From Arabidopsis thaliana (taxonomy: Eukaryota > Streptophyta > Magnoliopsida > Brassicales > Brassicaceae): a stretch of 64,000 nt of DNA. Positions 59,163 to 64,000 of the stretch are shown piece after piece (position 1 is the stretch's first letter; every line of letters begins with the position of its first letter). Position numbers and translations under genes: made by a program. The notes beneath the pieces are model-generated. The model saw nothing but the letters and a program-made list of their open reading frames with translations. It was not told the origin of the DNA and ran no database searches. The stretch spans positions 21,269,835 through 21,333,834 of the forward strand of contig NC_003076.8 of assembly GCF_000001735.4 (NCBI RefSeq). Direction: 5' to 3'.

Positions 59163-61395
59163 GATTGCTACAAGTCTTTGTTTGCCTTGCTTTTGTTAAC
59201 TGGCTTCTTCTTTTAGTTGGTTGTTTCCTTTTACTTTGATTCTACCAAACTCACTACACCAAGGCGCGATGATCTCAATGACTACTACACCCACTCAGGT
59301 ATGTAGGTATACCTCATTTTACGGACAATACAATCCCAAACAGAAACAACAGGAGATAAGAGAAGGGAGACGTTGTAGGAGTTTGCAGAGTTATCCTTTG
59401 AAAGCATTCGTCCTAATTTCCAACATCCCTTAACTTCTCCCATTTTCTACAAAAGAAAACAATACTAGATTAGACTTGCGTTAACAGGGATCTCAAAAAT
59501 AATATACCAAACCAAACCAACCCATCTGCTTTCTTAACCTAATGAAAGCTGCACGACCACACAGTTCTATTTTCTATATGGCTATATGCAAAAACATTAA
59601 ACAAGAAAGCTTTTTCACAACCAGATGTTACCCAGCTGATTACTTAATTACTCACTCAGGTTACCAACCTATAAACACAATTGCACAAGGGACCTAGAAG
59701 ATACAGTGATTCAAAAGAACTAACACTGGTCAACAAACCAAGATAAATCAACCAAAGTTGAATGTACATACTCTCGATCAACATTGAAACCCAAATTCGG
59801 AAAGCTAGCCACAAACTACACAAAGTAATCCACGAAACATGGACATAAAAAGTCAATTTGAAACAAATCATAAGCCAAATTTAACGAAATTCATACTGCG
59901 CACACTAAATCCGGGACAAACTGCGATCGGATGAATCAACCTATAATTATCATTCAGAAACTAATGCATACACCAAAATCAAATCAAAGCAAACACGAAA
60001 CGAGTAGGTCGATTCAGAGATCAAAACCTAAGGCAATCATAAAGTATTACAAAATCGACTCAAATTGGATTGATCTATGGAAATTGAAGAAGATTGAATC
60101 GAAGCAATTATGAAAAGGAATTGGATCCTAACCTCGGCAAAATGGCATAGAAGCAGACTACCTCGACTAACTTCTCCTGAGATTTATCGGATAGAAAGAG
60201 AGAGAGAGAGAGAGACCAAATCGCGGACGTAAAGTTACTACTTCGATCCAGAGAGAATAAACGCAGAGACGAGAGAAAGAAGATTTTGAGAAAGAAGATT
60301 TTGAGAAAGAAGAGACACTGGAGCGGAGCAATTATGTTATATTTAATCCAATTAGAAAGTAACACGTGGTGGATGATGTGTTGAGTGGAGGTTTTCGATT
60401 GGGATTTAGGGACCTAAAACTTGATTAGTCAATGATATATGTATTGGATCCACATATATTTTTCAGCCGTTAGATTCGACAAGTATTGCCATTAATATTT
60501 GATAATGAACGGCTGAGATTGGATCTTAGAGAAAGCAACAAGTGTATGAATGAACTGTCAAAAATAGAAAACCTCGTGGGCCTTTTCTGGGCTAAATCTT
60601 TTAGATTTTGATAGAAAATGTGGATGGGCTTTCATCGAGCTCCAGTTCCGCAGCGCTCTTCTCTAATATATCTTCTCCACGGTAATAATATGTTAGGTGG
60701 GCCATGTGTTATCAGAAAATTATTAAAATTGTGATTATTATTCGTAAATACATTGCTTAAAAAGTTAGTTAGATTTTGATTCGTTTCCACCAGACGAATC
60801 TTCGTAACGCATTTTCGTTGATTCACTTTCCAGCTTTATCTCAAACTCTCTCTCTGTCGTCTCGATCGATCTCCCAAATCTCAAATTCTGAATTGATTTT
60901 TTTTGTTTATAAACAAAGCAAACAAAACACATAATTTTGGTTCGGTCTTCTTCAATTTTCACCGACACAAACCCGTCTTTTCCTCTTCTCTCTCATTTCT
61001 ATCAATTTTTCTCTACAATTCCCCAGTCGTCGAAGAAGCTACAGGTAAACCGATCTTCTCAATTTTCATCTCTTCTCGTCGCATTATGCTCATACCTCGC
61101 CGCGAGAGGATATCAAAAAGCGAGATTTGTTATTTTTGCATCCGAGAATTTTGGTTATGGATTACACAACCGAATTAATCGAAATTCTCTTTGTTCGTGT
61201 TTCCCTTGATCGCCACGAAAGTTTCAGATTTTTTTTTGGATTTCTTAACCGAATTTAGTTTAATCTTGCTCATGTTCTGTTTCATACCATGTTCTGAAAT
61301 ATTGTTTTTTTGAATCATACCTTTTGAAACTCATCGCCACCAGCTTGCAATTTGCTCGTGTTCTCTTCCATCATTCCTTTGTTAAGAGCCTCTTC
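59163..61395. other. Divergent intergenic region between the coiled-coil gene and USP
   Basis: 59163-60330 probably contains the long 5' leader, with an intron, of the minus-strand coiled-coil gene. It has a (GA)n tract at 60196-60214 and a 15-bp tandem repeat (agaaagaagattttg) at about 60273-60312 that reads CT-rich on the minus strand. 60331-60880: spacer with ggcct/tgggc words. 60880-61395: USP 5' UTR with a probable intron (donor acag|gtaaac at 61045, acceptor caccag at 61343). No other gene is seen. Confidence 0.5.

Positions 61396-64000
<2,605 letters not shown>

Overview
This is nuclear DNA from a plant, almost certainly Arabidopsis thaliana (or an extremely close relative), from the long arm of chromosome 5 at about At5g52400 to At5g52560. 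Supporting evidence: AT-rich intergenic DNA, many short GT-AG introns, plant-only families, a nuclear tRNA-Leu, and a gene order whose spliced products have the lengths I remember for CYP715A1 (519 aa), HCF106 (260), FIB1 (308), SCL8 (640), OVA6 (543) and the start of USP. Locus numbers and family assignments are from memory, not from a search. Splice sites were placed by reading codon phase across GT..AG boundaries.

Layout. 1-3114: gene-free AT-rich DNA. 3115-9459: CYP715A1 and a chloroplast SLH-like/coiled-coil protein (+). 10025-11469: a frameshifted two-MATH-domain (TRAF-like) pseudogene (+). 11983-15211: a small multi-pass membrane protein (+) facing a hydroxyproline-rich protein (-). 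17062-21915: HCF106 (thylakoid Tat translocase, +) facing a MATE transporter (-). 22541-30405: a local family cluster, with a broken F-box/FBD gene (EDA41, -), fibrillarin FIB1 (+) carrying an intronic C/D snoRNA, an LRR gene that lost its F-box to a stop codon (-), a MITE, and a second fibrillarin (+). 31047-31129: tRNA-Leu(CAA) (-). 31741-32832: a type II membrane protein of unknown function (+). 37362-39284: the GRAS regulator SCL8 (+). 41278-44041: organellar prolyl-tRNA synthetase OVA6 (+). 44042-47330: a repeat-rich gap with a tRNA-like SINE fragment and a 63-bp minisatellite. 48381-51048: a large RS-containing protein (+). 51838-53868: a plastid DUF819 membrane protein (-). 54125-57008: an RBM18-like RRM gene and, behind it, a duplicate of its 5' end fused to a NAM-associated domain (both -). 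58080-59162: a charged coiled-coil protein with an internal duplication (-). 61396-64000: UDP-sugar pyrophosphorylase USP, cut by the window end.

The genes form no operon or single pathway. Functional themes that recur are plastid biogenesis (HCF106, OVA6, DUF819 protein, SLH-like protein) and rRNA maturation (two fibrillarins plus the snoRNA). I found no new multi-gene system. The most interesting feature is the chimeric gene at 56489-57008, built from a roughly 1-kb segmental duplication that carries a promoter, leader exons, a short upstream ORF and a start codon. Next are the duplicated snoRNA region inside FIB1 and three neighbouring loci caught at different stages of decay.
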